From Rhodobacteraceae bacterium HLUCCO18 (GTDB lineage Bacteria; Pseudomonadota; Alphaproteobacteria; Rhodobacterales; Rhodobacteraceae), in the NCBI GenBank assembly GCA_001314805.1, contig LJSY01000003.1, positions 91,912-155,911 on the forward strand: a DNA stretch of 64,000 nucleotides, written 5' to 3'. Positions 1 to 8,067 of this stretch are shown here, piece by piece. The notes under the pieces are model-generated. The model worked only from the letters and a program-made list of their open reading frames with translations. It made no database searches and was not told the DNA's origin. The translations under genes were made by a program, and so were the position numbers. The first letter of the stretch is position 1. Each line of letters opens with the position of its first letter.

Positions 1-32
1 CGGTCGCCGGCCGGGACAGGGGCACGCCGCAT
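1..32 (-). CDS. Possible 5' end of the next gene (rimM?), cut by the window edge
   Basis: A minus-strand ATG lies 28 bases beyond the rpsP stop and stays open to the window edge, reading MRRAPVPAGDR. The usual order downstream of rpsP in this group is rimM-trmD-rplS, and RimM proteins often begin with a short variable leader ending in a similar DR pair. That order is the only reason for suggesting rimM: eleven residues cannot identify it, and no strong ribosome binding site is seen. Confidence 0.3.
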   Translation of the reverse strand, partial: MRRAPVPAGD

Positions 33-60
33 GGCGGCGCACACAAGTCCCGGGACCACC

Positions 61-504
61 TTACTCGGACTTTTCTTCGGCGGCCGCATCCTCCGCGGGG
101 GCCTCGTCGCGGGGCGCTTCTTCAACGGGCGCGTCTTCAGCCGGGGCGGCTTCGGCTTCCGCGGCTGCAGCGGCCTTGGCGGCCTTCTCCTCGGCGCGCT
201 CCTTGGCCTTGGCGCCGGGCTCGGCTTTCTTCGGGTTGTTGCGCTCCTGCTTCTCGACGACGCCGGCGGCTTCGAGGAAACGGCTCACGCGGTCCGTGGG
301 CTTCGCGCCCTGGTCGAGCCAGTGCTTGACGCGATCGAGGTCAATCTTGATCCGGTCCTCGCTGTCCTTGGGCAGGAGCGGGTTGTAGGTGCCGAGCTTT
401 TCGATGAAGCGGCCGTCGCGGGGCATGCGGCTGTCGGCGGCCACGATGCGGTAGAAGGGGCGTTTCTTCGAGCCGCCGCGGGCCAGTCGGATTTTCATTG
501 CCAT
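61..504 (-). CDS. rpsP: 30S ribosomal protein S16
   Basis: Small-subunit ribosomal protein S16, 147 residues. The conserved core ([20 protein letters not shown], then [13 protein letters not shown]) fills about the first 85 residues. The rest is a low-complexity tail of Ala, Glu, Asp and Pro, longer than the roughly 80-90-residue protein of enteric bacteria. The ATG at 504 is chosen over the ATG two codons later because AAGGAGA sits 6 bases upstream. It follows the chorismate mutase gene in the ffh-GNAT-aroQ-rpsP gene string, with a short hairpin repeat in the gap. Confidence 0.98.
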   Translation of the reverse strand: MAMKIRLARGGSKKRPFYRIVAADSRMPRDGRFIEKLGTYNPLLPKDSEDRIKIDLDRVKHWLDQGAKPTDRVSRFLEAAGVVEKQERNNPKKAEPGAKAKERAEEKAAKAAAAAEAEAAPAEDAPVEEAPRDEAPAEDAAAEEKSE

Positions 505-533
505 GGTGTATCTCCTTGATATGGCGAGGGTTT

Positions 534-551
534 GGCGGGACTGATCCCGCC
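534..551. repeat. Short GC-rich hairpin repeat between aroQ and rpsP
   Basis: GGCGGGA (534-540), loop CTGA, TCCCGCC (545-551): a perfect 7-bp stem that touches the stop codon of the chorismate mutase gene. A related element follows the atpB stop at 9291-9316, and a third lies inside a gene at 12603-12642. There is no T-tract, so it is more likely a dispersed REP-like element than a terminator. Confidence 0.6.
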
Positions 552-860
552 CTACGATTGGTGTTTCTCGTGGTGACGAATGACCTCGTCGATCACGAAA
601 CGCAGGAACTTCTTGGCGAATTCCGGGTCCAGATCGGCCCGCTGCGCCAGGTCTTCGAGCCGCGCGATCTGCGCCGTTTCGCGGGCGGGATCGGACGGGG
701 GCAGGTCGTGTTCGGCCTTGAGCCTGCCGACGGCCTGGGTGTGCTTGAAGCGCTCGCCCAAGGTGTAGACGAGGATCGCATCGAGCCTGTCGATCGACTC
801 GCGGTGGCCCTTCAAAAGCTCGGCGGCGCGGGTGGCGGCGTCGGTCATGGTGGCGCTCAT
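552..860 (-). CDS. Chorismate mutase, AroQ type
   Basis: All-alpha AroQ-class chorismate mutase, 102 residues, converting chorismate to prephenate for phenylalanine and tyrosine synthesis. The diagnostic first helix reads [32 protein letters not shown], followed by P-x-R-E at about residues 60-64 and a C-terminal helix ending HHEKHQS. The start at 860 has GGAGG about 7 bases upstream; a second ATG at 848 is possible. It is a stand-alone mutase with no prephenate dehydratase domain. The position between GNAT genes and rpsP matches the order seen in Rhodobacterales. Confidence 0.9.
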   Translation of the reverse strand: MSATMTDAATRAAELLKGHRESIDRLDAILVYTLGERFKHTQAVGRLKAEHDLPPSDPARETAQIARLEDLAQRADLDPEFAKKFLRFVIDEVIRHHEKHQS

Positions 861-915
861 GGGCGGGCCTCCTGAAGGCGGAGCAGGGCAAGCGGGATAT
901 ATGCGGGAGCGGGCA

Positions 916-1461
916 TCATGCGGCGATCTCCTCCGGTGCGGGGTGGCGCCACACGTCGATCTCGTTGTCGCGCACGGGTTTCGCGGCTTCCGGGTCGATC
1001 CGGCAGCCAAGACGTTCGGCCAGCGCGCGGGATCGGGCGTTGGCCGGGTCGATATAACTGACCGCGGTGGACCAGCCGAGCGCCCCGTAGGCGTGGCGGC
1101 GAAGTGCCGTGACCGCCTCGAAGGCATAGCCCTTGCCCTCGGCCGCCTCGGTCCAGATCGTCCAGCCGAGTTCCCGCTCCGGCCAGTCGCCGGGGAACCA
1201 CGGCCCCATGGAGCCGATGGGCTGGCCGCTCGCCTTTTCCTCGGCCACGAAACTGCCGAAGCCGCGCAGGTGCCAGTGCCCGGTGATGATGGCGAGGACG
1301 CGCCACGCGTGCCCGATATCCTTGTCCGCGCCGCCGCCGATGTAGCGGGCGCGGTCGGACATGACGAAGGGCGCGAAGACCTCGAAATCGGAGGCCAGCG
1401 GCGCGCGCAGGATCAGGCGCTCGGTCTCCAGCACCGGCGTGTCGGTCAGGCGTGCGGTCAT
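916..1461 (-). CDS. GNAT family N-acetyltransferase (RimJ/RimL-like), copy 1
   Basis: GCN5-related N-acetyltransferase of 181 residues that moves an acetyl group from acetyl-CoA to an unknown amine. The N-terminal motif LETERLILRAPLASDFE and the C-terminal NARSRALAERLGCRID are typical of RimJ/RimL relatives. Its ATG overlaps the stop of copy 2 (ATGA, 1458-1461), so translation is probably coupled; a GTG at 1467 is the alternative start. It resembles copy 2 (both contain GHWH followed by RGFG or RGYG), which suggests tandem duplication. Confidence 0.9.
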   Translation of the reverse strand: MTARLTDTPVLETERLILRAPLASDFEVFAPFVMSDRARYIGGGADKDIGHAWRVLAIITGHWHLRGFGSFVAEEKASGQPIGSMGPWFPGDWPERELGWTIWTEAAEGKGYAFEAVTALRRHAYGALGWSTAVSYIDPANARSRALAERLGCRIDPEAAKPVRDNEIDVWRHPAPEEIAA

Positions 1462-2021
1462 GGGCACGCCTCCGGGCCGGGGGCGGGGTGGCGCCAGACC
1501 TGCAGGGTGCCATAGCGCTCATGGGTGAAGTCGCCGTCGCGCACCGCGCCCAGCCGCTCGGCCAGCGCGCGGGAGCGGGCGTTTTCCGGCGCGATGAGGC
1601 TGATCGCCGTGGTCCAGCCCAGCGTGTCGTAGGCGTGGGCGCGCGCGGCCAAAGCCGTCTCGAATGCCACGCCGCGCCCCTCGGCGCCCTCGAAAAGCGT
1701 CCAGCCGATCTCGGGCTCGGGCCAGCCGTCGGGATACCACAGGCCCACATTGCCCAGCGTCGCGCCGGTGGCCTTTTCCTCGACCATCCAGCGGCCGTAG
1801 CCCCTGACGTGCCAGTGCCCGGCATAGGTCATGAAGGCGCGGCAGGCGAGTTCCGCCGTCATCGGGCCGCCCACGTAGCGCGAGCGGGGGCTGGCGTAGA
1901 AGGCGGTGAAGGTCGCGAGATCGCCGGGCCGATAGCCGCGCAGGAGAAAGCGCTCGGTCTCGATCACCGGGATGGCGGCGAAAAGCGCCTCGGCGGGCGT
2001 CGGGCGCGCGTGAAGGGTCAT
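1458..2021 (-). CDS. GNAT family N-acetyltransferase (RimJ/RimL-like), copy 2
   Basis: GNAT acetyltransferase of 187 residues. The motif IETERFLLRGYRPGDLATF is near the N terminus and ENARSRALAERLGAVRD near the C terminus. The start at 2021 forms an ATGA overlap with the stop of copy 3 (2018-2021). This is the middle gene of a run of three acetyltransferases in an ffh-led operon. Substrate unknown; family members modify ribosomal proteins, small amines or antibiotics. Confidence 0.9.
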   Translation of the reverse strand: MTLHARPTPAEALFAAIPVIETERFLLRGYRPGDLATFTAFYASPRSRYVGGPMTAELACRAFMTYAGHWHVRGYGRWMVEEKATGATLGNVGLWYPDGWPEPEIGWTLFEGAEGRGVAFETALAARAHAYDTLGWTTAISLIAPENARSRALAERLGAVRDGDFTHERYGTLQVWRHPAPGPEACP

Positions 2022-2533
2022 GCCGGCCCCCAATGGCGGTAGACGAGCACGGGTTCGCCGGCCGCTGCATCGGGGCGCGCCGCATCGTCGTCGCGACGGG
2101 CGCCAAGGCGTTCCGCGACCGCGACCGAGCGCGCGTTGCTGCTGTGGGTGTAGCTGACAAGCGATGCGAGGCGGTCGCGGGCCCAGTCGCGCGCGGCCCG
2201 TGCAGCCTCGGTCGCGTAACCGTGGCCTTCGTAGCCGTCATAAAGCGCCCAGCCCATTTCCGGCTCGGGATAGTAGGAGGGGTGGCTTATGCCGGTCACG
2301 CCTATGGCCGTGCCGTCCTTCCGTTCGATGATCCAATGGCCCGCCCCTTCGAGGCACCAGCCGAAGAACTCGGTGGCGAAGAGGTGCCAGACCTTGCGTG
2401 GCGTGGCATCGGCCAGATGGCTGCGCGGCGAGAGCATGAAAGCCTCATAGGCTTCGAAATCCGCGCGGGTGGGTGCGCGAAGGCGAAGGCGCCCGGTCTC
2501 GAGCGTGGGGATATGGAGGGTGGCCGCGGTCAA
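2018..2533 (-). CDS. GNAT family N-acetyltransferase, copy 3
   Basis: GNAT acetyltransferase of 171 residues, with LETGRLRLRAPTRADFEAYEAF at the N terminus and SSNARSVAVAERLGARRD at the acetyl-CoA-binding end. The only usable start is a TTG at 2533, ten bases after the ffh stop, so initiation is probably weak or coupled to ffh. It is the most divergent of the three copies. Substrate unknown. Confidence 0.88.
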   Translation of the reverse strand: MTAATLHIPTLETGRLRLRAPTRADFEAYEAFMLSPRSHLADATPRKVWHLFATEFFGWCLEGAGHWIIERKDGTAIGVTGISHPSYYPEPEMGWALYDGYEGHGYATEAARAARDWARDRLASLVSYTHSSNARSVAVAERLGARRDDDAARPDAAAGEPVLVYRHWGPA

Positions 2534-2543
2534 GTGTCGTCGC

Positions 2544-4046
2544 TCACTTCTTCTTGCCGAAACCGGACAGGCCCGGGGGCAGCGCGCCGCCGCCGAGGCC
2601 GGGCAGGCCGCCCTGGCCCAGTTGCCGCGCGGCGGCCTCCATCGCCTTGGGGTCCATCGAGGCAGGGTCCATGTCCTTGAGCGCCTGCGGCGTCCCCTTG
2701 CCCATCAGCGCGCCGAGGCCGCCGCGGAGCATCCCCTTCTTGCCCATCTTGCCCAGCTTCTTCATCGCGTCGGCCATCTGGCGGTGCATCTTCAGAAGCT
2801 TGTTGAGGTCGCTGACGTCCTGCCCCGCACCCGCCGCGATCCGCTTCTTCCGGCTCGCCTGCAGAAGCTCGGGGCGCGCGCGCTCTTTCTTGGTCATCGA
2901 GTTGATCAGCGCGATCTGGCGCTTGATCACGGTGTCGTCGAAGCCCGCATCGTCGAGCTGCTTCTGCATCTTGGCCATGCCGGGCATCATGCCCATCATG
3001 CCCTGCATCCCGCCCATCTTCATCATCTGTTCCAGCTGCCCCTTCAGGTCGTTCATGTTGAACTGACCCTTCTGGAAGCGCTTCATCATGCGCTCGGCCT
3101 GTTCGGCCTCCAGCGTTTCCTGCGCGCGCTCGACCAGCGCCACGATGTCGCCCATGCCGAGGATGCGGCCGGCGATGCGCTCGGGCTCGAAGGTTTCGAG
3201 CGCGTCCAGTTTCTCGCCCAGGCCGACGAAGCGGATCGGCTTGCCGGTGACCGCCCGCATCGACAGCGCCGCACCGCCGCGCCCGTCGCCGTCCATCCGG
3301 GTCAGGACGACGCCGGTGATGCCGATGCGTTCGTCGAAATTCTCGGCGGTGTGCACGGCGTCCTGACCGGTCAGGCCGTCGACCACCAGAAGCGTCTCGC
3401 GCGGGTTGGCGACATCGCGCACCGCCGCGACCTGCGCCATCAGCTCGTCGTCGATGGACAGGCGGCCCGCGGTGTCGAGCATGTAGACGTCGTAGCCGCC
3501 GAGGCTGGCCTGCGTCTTGGCGCGTTTCGCGATCGCGACCGGGTCCTCACCCTTCACGATCGGCAGCGTGTCGACGCCGATCTGGGTGCCGAGGATCGCC
3601 AGTTGTTCCATGGCCGCCGGACGGTTCACGTCGAGCGAGGCCATCAGCACCTTCTTGCCCTCGCGCTCCTTCAGGCGCTTGGCGATCTTGGCGGTGGTGG
3701 TGGTCTTGCCGCCGCCCTGCAGGCCGACCATCAGGACGGGGGCGGGCGGGTTGTCGATCTTGAGACGGCCCGGGTCCTCGTCGCCGGTCAGGACATGCTT
3801 GAGCTCGTCATGGACGATCTTGATGACCTGCTGGCCGGGCGTGACCGATTTCGTGACCGCGGCACCGGTCGCCTTCTTCTCGACCGCCTTGATGAACTGG
3901 CGCGCCACCGGCAGCGACACGTCCGCCTCCAGCAGGGCGACGCGCACCTCGCGCATGGCGGTGCGCACGTCATCCTCGCTGAGCGCACCCTGCTTGGTGA
4001 GCCGGTCGAAAACGCCACCAAGGCGTTCTGAGAGGTTTTCGAACAT
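2544..4046 (-). CDS. ffh: Signal recognition particle protein Ffh
   Basis: GTPase of the signal recognition particle, 500 residues. It binds 4.5S RNA and the signal sequences of nascent membrane proteins and hands ribosomes to FtsY. An N-terminal four-helix domain is followed by the G domain with P-loop GLQGGGKTTTT (about 108-118), DTAGR (191-195) and TRMDGDGRGG (249-258). The methionine-rich M domain (about 300-435) has many Met residues around MMKMGGMQGMMGMMPGM. It heads the minus-strand gene string that runs to rpsP. Confidence 0.98.
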   Translation of the reverse strand: MFENLSERLGGVFDRLTKQGALSEDDVRTAMREVRVALLEADVSLPVARQFIKAVEKKATGAAVTKSVTPGQQVIKIVHDELKHVLTGDEDPGRLKIDNPPAPVLMVGLQGGGKTTTTAKIAKRLKEREGKKVLMASLDVNRPAAMEQLAILGTQIGVDTLPIVKGEDPVAIAKRAKTQASLGGYDVYMLDTAGRLSIDDELMAQVAAVRDVANPRETLLVVDGLTGQDAVHTAENFDERIGITGVVLTRMDGDGRGGAALSMRAVTGKPIRFVGLGEKLDALETFEPERIAGRILGMGDIVALVERAQETLEAEQAERMMKRFQKGQFNMNDLKGQLEQMMKMGGMQGMMGMMPGMAKMQKQLDDAGFDDTVIKRQIALINSMTKKERARPELLQASRKKRIAAGAGQDVSDLNKLLKMHRQMADAMKKLGKMGKKGMLRGGLGALMGKGTPQALKDMDPASMDPKAMEAAARQLGQGGLPGLGGGALPPGLSGFGKKK

Positions 4047-4267
4047 GGGCGCGGGCCCCCTTTGTCGTCTCGGTTGCCCCCTGAAGGTAAGGAGCCATCC
4101 GGAAATGCGCCATAACCCCCGTGGGCGAAACCTCGCTGACGGGGGGCGATCTTGAACGGATCAAGACCGGAAAGCTGACGCTGTCCGGATGTTTGTACGC
4201 TCTTTAGGGGCGAGAGCGTGCGGGAGTCAAGCTCTGCCGGCGCACCGGACGGACGGAACGGCGGTGC

Positions 4268-4786
4268 TCAGTTGCACGCGACCCCGAGCCCCGTCACGTC
4301 GCCCGCCACGCGGTCGTAGCCCTGTGCGTGAAGCGCGAAGCGGCGGCTGAGGTCCATCGCGTCCCACGCGGCCTGCGCGGTGGGCACGTCAGTGCCGGGC
4401 AGACTGCCCGGGTGGGCGTAGAGCGTGATCGTCATCGGTCCCGCGTAGCGAAGCCCCGCGACGGTGAAGCCCTCGACGTTTCGGGCGTGCACGGCGAGCA
4501 GGTCGGCCACCGGGTTGCCCGAGGTGGTGACAATGGCCCAGATATCACCGCGGATGCCGGTGTCGATCGTCATGTCGCCCGTGGCGAGGTGGACGGTGAT
4601 CCCGGCTTCGCCACGGAAGTCTTGCCCTGACGTCCGGAACGTTGCCTGACCCGAGAGGATCCGACCTGGCCGGATGTCGCCCGCGCCTTGCGTCACCTCG
4701 ACCGTGAAGTCGAGGCGGCACTCCTGCGCGTCTGCGGGCGCCGCGGGCAGCGCCAGTGCCATGAGCAGGGGGGCGAATCTTCGCAT
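4268..4786 (-). CDS. Putative secreted protein of unknown function
   Basis: About 172 residues beginning MRRFAPLLMALALPAAPADAQ, a clear Sec signal peptide with cleavage likely after ADA. The mature part has a predicted beta-rich stretch and only two cysteines, one near each end, which could form a disulfide. I do not recognise the family. The ATG at 4786 is preferred because the signal peptide begins there; an in-frame GTG at 4813 would add nine residues. No strong ribosome binding site is seen at either. The 4047-4267 stretch between it and ffh holds no recognisable gene. Confidence 0.6.
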   Translation of the reverse strand: MRRFAPLLMALALPAAPADAQECRLDFTVEVTQGAGDIRPGRILSGQATFRTSGQDFRGEAGITVHLATGDMTIDTGIRGDIWAIVTTSGNPVADLLAVHARNVEGFTVAGLRYAGPMTITLYAHPGSLPGTDVPTAQAAWDAMDLSRRFALHAQGYDRVAGDVTGLGVACN

Positions 4787-4848
4787 GACCGGAAGGATAG
4801 CAGCGCGGACCACTTCGGGAAGGGTGCGGCCCGCGCACGGCTTTCGGT

Positions 4849-5439
4849 TCAGGCAACGAGGTCAAGGGCCGCGACCTGTGCGGCGGCCGACGCGAGCGAC
4901 GCCTCGGCGTCCAGCATCAGCCGGTCGGCGGTGACGAATTCCACCTCGGTGATGCCGATGAAGGCCAGCATGTGGCGGATATAGCCGGTGGCGAAGTCGA
5001 TCTCTGACCCGGCCTCGGTCCCGCCGGAGGCGACGGCGACGATGGCGCGCTTGCCTTGCAGAAGGCCCTCCGGGCCATGCTCGGTATAGCGGAAGGTGAC
5101 GCCGGCGCGCGCCACCTGATCGACCCAGGCCTTGAGCGTTGCGGGCACGCCGAAATTGTAGATCGGCAGGCCGATCACCAGCGTGTCGGCAGCCCTCAGT
5201 TCGGCGATGAGCGTGTCCGACAGGGCAAGGGTGGCGCGCTGGTCATCGGTGCGGTCATGGGCGGGGGTGAAATTGGCGCCCACCCATGCCTCGTCGATCA
5301 ACGGCAGGCCGTGGGCCAGATCGCGGGTGGTCACGATGGCGGTGGGCGCGATGCGGTCGATGATCCGGTCCACCAGATCGCGCGAGACGGAGCCCGCGCG
5401 GCGGGCGGAGGCGTCGATGCGGAGAATGTGATTGGTCAT
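4849..5439 (-). CDS. azoR: FMN-dependent NADH-azoreductase
   Basis: Flavodoxin-fold FMN oxidoreductase of the AzoR family, 196 residues, reducing azo compounds or quinones with NAD(P)H. The N terminus ILRIDASARRAGSVSR forms the FMN phosphate loop. GLPIYNFGVPATLKAWVDQVARAG and VAVASGG are the other flavin-binding segments. It is transcribed divergently from a LysR regulator, and a 36-bp palindrome lies between them. The ATG at 5439 has AGGA about 8 bases upstream. The real substrate may be a quinone or electrophile rather than an azo dye. Confidence 0.92.
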   Translation of the reverse strand: MTNHILRIDASARRAGSVSRDLVDRIIDRIAPTAIVTTRDLAHGLPLIDEAWVGANFTPAHDRTDDQRATLALSDTLIAELRAADTLVIGLPIYNFGVPATLKAWVDQVARAGVTFRYTEHGPEGLLQGKRAIVAVASGGTEAGSEIDFATGYIRHMLAFIGITEVEFVTADRLMLDAEASLASAAAQVAALDLVA

Positions 5440-5478
5440 GAGAGGGTCCTGTCGGTTCGGGGGATGTCCTTGCACCGA

Positions 5479-5507
5479 GGATATGCGATGTGCGAAAATT
5501 CGATCAA
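5479..5507 (-). promoter_or_regulatory. Candidate azoR promoter
   Basis: On the minus strand TTGATC (5502-5507) and ATATCC (5479-5484) are separated by 17 bp, about 40-65 bp in front of azoR. The palindrome at 5520-5555 would then be centred close to -65 from the expected transcript start, the usual place for a LysR-type activator site. Confidence 0.45.
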
Positions 5508-5519
5508 TTTCCGTAATCG

Positions 5520-5555
5520 CAGGCAAATATCTGCGTTTACGCACGTATTTGCCTG
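5520..5555. promoter_or_regulatory. 36-bp palindromic operator between azoR and lysR
   Basis: Outer arms CAGGCAAATA (5520-5529) and TATTTGCCTG (5546-5555) are perfect inverted repeats. They enclose a second perfect pair, TGCGT (5532-5536) and ACGCA (5539-5543), on the same axis; 30 of 36 positions pair. It lies in the divergent promoter region and is probably the binding site of the neighbouring LysR protein. Confidence 0.7.
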
Positions 5556-5665
5556 TTGCGGCCCGCGAATGCTTCGACCTTGCATCGGTGAACATGACGC
5601 GCGAGGTTTGGCCTAGGACTGTGAGCTGGCGCACGAATGCGAGAACGGTGCGCAAAGGAGGGGTG

Positions 5666-6559
5666 ATGGACAACTGGGACGAAATCCGCACGGCCTATCA
5701 GGTCGCGCGGCTCGGCACCGTGTCGGGCGCGGCGGAGGTGCTCGGCGTGCATCATGCCACCGTCATCCGCCATATCGACGCGCTGGAGCAGGCGTTGGGC
5801 GCGAAGCTGTTCCAGCGCCATGCGCGCGGCTACACGGCGACCGAGGCCGGGCAGGACCTGCTGTCGGTCGCCGGTGTCGCCGACGATCAGTTCACGCAAC
5901 TCGCCGGGCGCATCCGGGGGCGCGGCGACGAGGTCACGGGCGATCTGATCGTCACCTCGCTGGACGCGCTGTCGCCGCTGCTGGTTCCCACAATTGCGGC
6001 CTTTCAGGAGCGGCACCCGGACCTGCGGGTGCGTCTGATCTCCGACGCGCGGCTGTTCCGGCTGGAATATGGCGAGGCGCATGTGGCGATCCGGGCCGGA
6101 AAGCTGCCCGACCAGCCCGACAACGTGGTGCAGCCCTTCTTCACCCAGACCCTGCGTCTGGTGGCGAGCCCCGACTATGTCGAGAAACACGGCCCCTTGA
6201 CCGATGAGACGCTCGAGACCCACCGTTTCATCGGTTCCAACGAGGACACGCCCCGCGCGCCCTATTATCGCTGGCTGACCGACACGGTTCCGAGCGGCAG
6301 CATCGTCTTCCGCGCCTCGGACATGCGGGCGGTGAAGGAGGCGGTGATCGCGGGCATCGGCATCGGGTTCATTGCCGGATGGGACCGCAACAGAACCGAC
6401 GACCTCGTGGACATGCTGCCCCCGCTTGAGGAGTGGTCGGCCAAGATCTGGCTGGTCACCCATATGGACCTGCACCGTACGGCCAAGGTGCAAAGCTTCG
6501 TCCGGCACCTGAAATCCGAGGTCATGAGCTGGCCCGTGGACGAGCCGGGGGGCAAGTGA
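5666..6559 (+). CDS. LysR family transcriptional regulator, divergent from azoR
   Basis: LysR-type regulator of 297 residues. The N-terminal winged helix-turn-helix (about 5-62) contains VARLGTVSGAAEVLGVHHATVIRHIDALEQALGAKLF. The effector-binding domain occupies about 90-290 and has few cysteines. ATG at 5666 is chosen because AAGGAGGGG lies just upstream. The divergent arrangement with azoR and the shared palindrome suggest that it controls azoR. Its stop overlaps the GTG start of the downstream EamA transporter, so the two are co-transcribed. Confidence 0.93.
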   Translation: MDNWDEIRTAYQVARLGTVSGAAEVLGVHHATVIRHIDALEQALGAKLFQRHARGYTATEAGQDLLSVAGVADDQFTQLAGRIRGRGDEVTGDLIVTSLDALSPLLVPTIAAFQERHPDLRVRLISDARLFRLEYGEAHVAIRAGKLPDQPDNVVQPFFTQTLRLVASPDYVEKHGPLTDETLETHRFIGSNEDTPRAPYYRWLTDTVPSGSIVFRASDMRAVKEAVIAGIGIGFIAGWDRNRTDDLVDMLPPLEEWSAKIWLVTHMDLHRTAKVQSFVRHLKSEVMSWPVDEPGGK

Positions 6560-7470
6560 GCCCAAAGGCCGCCACCGGGCGTGTCACGGGGCCCGCCACG
6601 GGCGCCGTGCGCGGCCATCTGGCCCTGCTGGCGTTCTCGGCCCTGATCGCCGGAAGCTATTCGCTCGGCGGGCAGATCGCCAACGACATCGACCCGGTGG
6701 CCCTGAATGCGGTTCGTTTCGTGATCGCCGCCGTCGCCGTCTACGCAGTGGTCCGCGCGAGGGGCGGGATCCCGCCCATGGCCTTCGCGGCGCCGTGGCG
6801 CTACCTCGTGCTGGGCGGGCTTTTCGCGATCTACTTTGTGACCATGTTCGAGGGGCTGAAGACCGCCGCGCCCGTCTCGGCGGCGGCGGTGTTCACCCTG
6901 ACCCCGGTGATGAGCGCGGGTTTCGGCTGGGTCCTGCTGCGGCAGGGCGTGACGCCGCGCATCGCGCTGGCGCTGGCCATCGGGGCAGCGGGCGCGGTCT
7001 GGGTGATCTTCCGCGCCGATGTTGCCGCGATCCGCGCCTTCGAGATCGGCCCCGGCGAGGCGGTTTTTTTCTGGGGCTGCGTGGCGCATGCCGCCTATAC
7101 GCCGTTGGTGCGCCTGCTGAACCGGGGCGAGCCGATCCTCGCCTTCACCTTCCTGACGCTGGCCGCCTGCGCGGGCGTGCTGCTGATCTGGGGCGCTGGC
7201 GCGATCATCGAGACGGACTGGACAGGCCTGCGCCCGCTTGTATGGATCACGCTGGGTTATATCGCGCTCATCGCCAGTTCGACCACGGTCTTCCTGGTGC
7301 AATACGCCGCCATGCATCTGCCCGCGTCCAAGGTGATGGCCTACACCTACCTGACGCCCACATGGGTCCTGGCCTGGGAGCTCGCCCTCGGACAGCCGGT
7401 GCCGCCGCTAATGGTGCTGGCGGGTGTGGGGCTTACGGTTCTGGCGCTGCTCTTGCTGCTGAAGGAGTGA
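6556..7470 (+). CDS. EamA/DMT family transporter
   Basis: Inner-membrane drug/metabolite transporter of 304 residues with about ten hydrophobic segments in two EamA repeats, the first starting near LALLAFSALIAGSYSLGGQIA. The GTG start overlaps the LysR stop by 4 bp (GTGA) and a G-rich stretch just upstream can serve as ribosome binding site. Co-transcription with LysR suggests export of whatever the regulator senses. Substrate unknown. Confidence 0.85.
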   Translation: MSPKAATGRVTGPATGAVRGHLALLAFSALIAGSYSLGGQIANDIDPVALNAVRFVIAAVAVYAVVRARGGIPPMAFAAPWRYLVLGGLFAIYFVTMFEGLKTAAPVSAAAVFTLTPVMSAGFGWVLLRQGVTPRIALALAIGAAGAVWVIFRADVAAIRAFEIGPGEAVFFWGCVAHAAYTPLVRLLNRGEPILAFTFLTLAACAGVLLIWGAGAIIETDWTGLRPLVWITLGYIALIASSTTVFLVQYAAMHLPASKVMAYTYLTPTWVLAWELALGQPVPPLMVLAGVGLTVLALLLLLKE

Positions 7471-7479
7471 CGGGGACCA

Positions 7480-7839
7480 TCAGGCCATGTCCCCCGCGTC
7501 ACCGTCGCGGCCCAACTCACGCTCGAGGAAGGCCTCGAACGCGTCGAGGTTGACCGGCTCGAACTGGCCGAAGCCCTGCATCCAGACCGAGGCGGACTTG
7601 AGCGCGTCGGGTTCAAGCTTGCACCACTTCACCCGGCCACGCTTTTCCTGCGTGATGAGGCCGGCGCCCGCAAGGATGGTCAGGTGCTTCGAGATCGCCG
7701 CGAGCGACATCTCGAACGGCTCGGCCACGTCGGTGACGGCCATGTCGTCTTCCAGAAGCATCGTCAGGATGGCACGACGGGTCGGGTCCGCCAGCGCGGC
7801 GAAGACGGTGTCGAGGGGCGCTGTTCGCGGATCGGTCAT
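7480..7839 (-). CDS. ArsR family transcriptional repressor
   Basis: Small winged-helix regulator of 119 residues. DTVFAALADPTRRAILTMLLEDDMAVTDVAEPFEMSLAAISKHLTIL is the ArsR fold with its recognition helix. There is no cysteine metal-binding motif in the alpha-3 helix, so a non-metal signal is likely; relatives often repress SRPBCC/AHA1 genes, but none is adjacent here. ATG at 7839 starts the conserved region. A perfect 16-bp palindrome 32 bp upstream (7871-7886) is a good autoregulatory operator. It is convergent with the EamA gene. Confidence 0.88.
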   Translation of the reverse strand: MTDPRTAPLDTVFAALADPTRRAILTMLLEDDMAVTDVAEPFEMSLAAISKHLTILAGAGLITQEKRGRVKWCKLEPDALKSASVWMQGFGQFEPVNLDAFEAFLERELGRDGDAGDMA

Positions 7840-7870
7840 GGCCCCGCTTTGCCGTCTGGCCGCGCAATGG

Positions 7871-7886
7871 TCAACCGATCGGTTGA
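7871..7886. promoter_or_regulatory. 16-bp perfect palindrome upstream of arsR
   Basis: TCAACCGATCGGTTGA is fully self-complementary and lies 32-47 bp in front of the ArsR start. Length and position fit a dimeric ArsR operator for autorepression. Confidence 0.6.
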
Positions 7887-7939
7887 ATAAGACATTCGCC
7901 GCGGTCCGGCGCAATCGCGGGGTGCGGCGGTCGTCGCGC

Positions 7940-7968
7940 TTGCCGCACCTTTGGAAAATGAATATATT
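7940..7968 (+). promoter_or_regulatory. Promoter of the F0 ATP synthase operon
   Basis: TTGCCG (7940-7945) and TATATT (7963-7968) are separated by exactly 17 bp, giving a good sigma-70-type promoter. The transcript would begin near 7975 and carry a leader of about 90 nt before atpI. Confidence 0.6.
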
Positions 7969-8067
7969 TCAAGAATTTGCGCTCACGCTGCCATGCGGCG
8001 AAGCGCGTTGACTCCGCCACTTCCCGCGCCTAGCTTCCGCCCGACTTCGATGGGGGACCCTTTTCCG

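Noticed and set aside
2469-4031. A 520-codon plus-strand frame opposite ffh
   Set aside because: Shadow of ffh, no domain recognised, His/Leu/Arg-rich composition.
4150-4166. TCTTGA-ACGGA-TCAAGA inverted repeat upstream of ffh
   Set aside because: Short, single copy, no regulator nearby and no promoter could be lined up with it.
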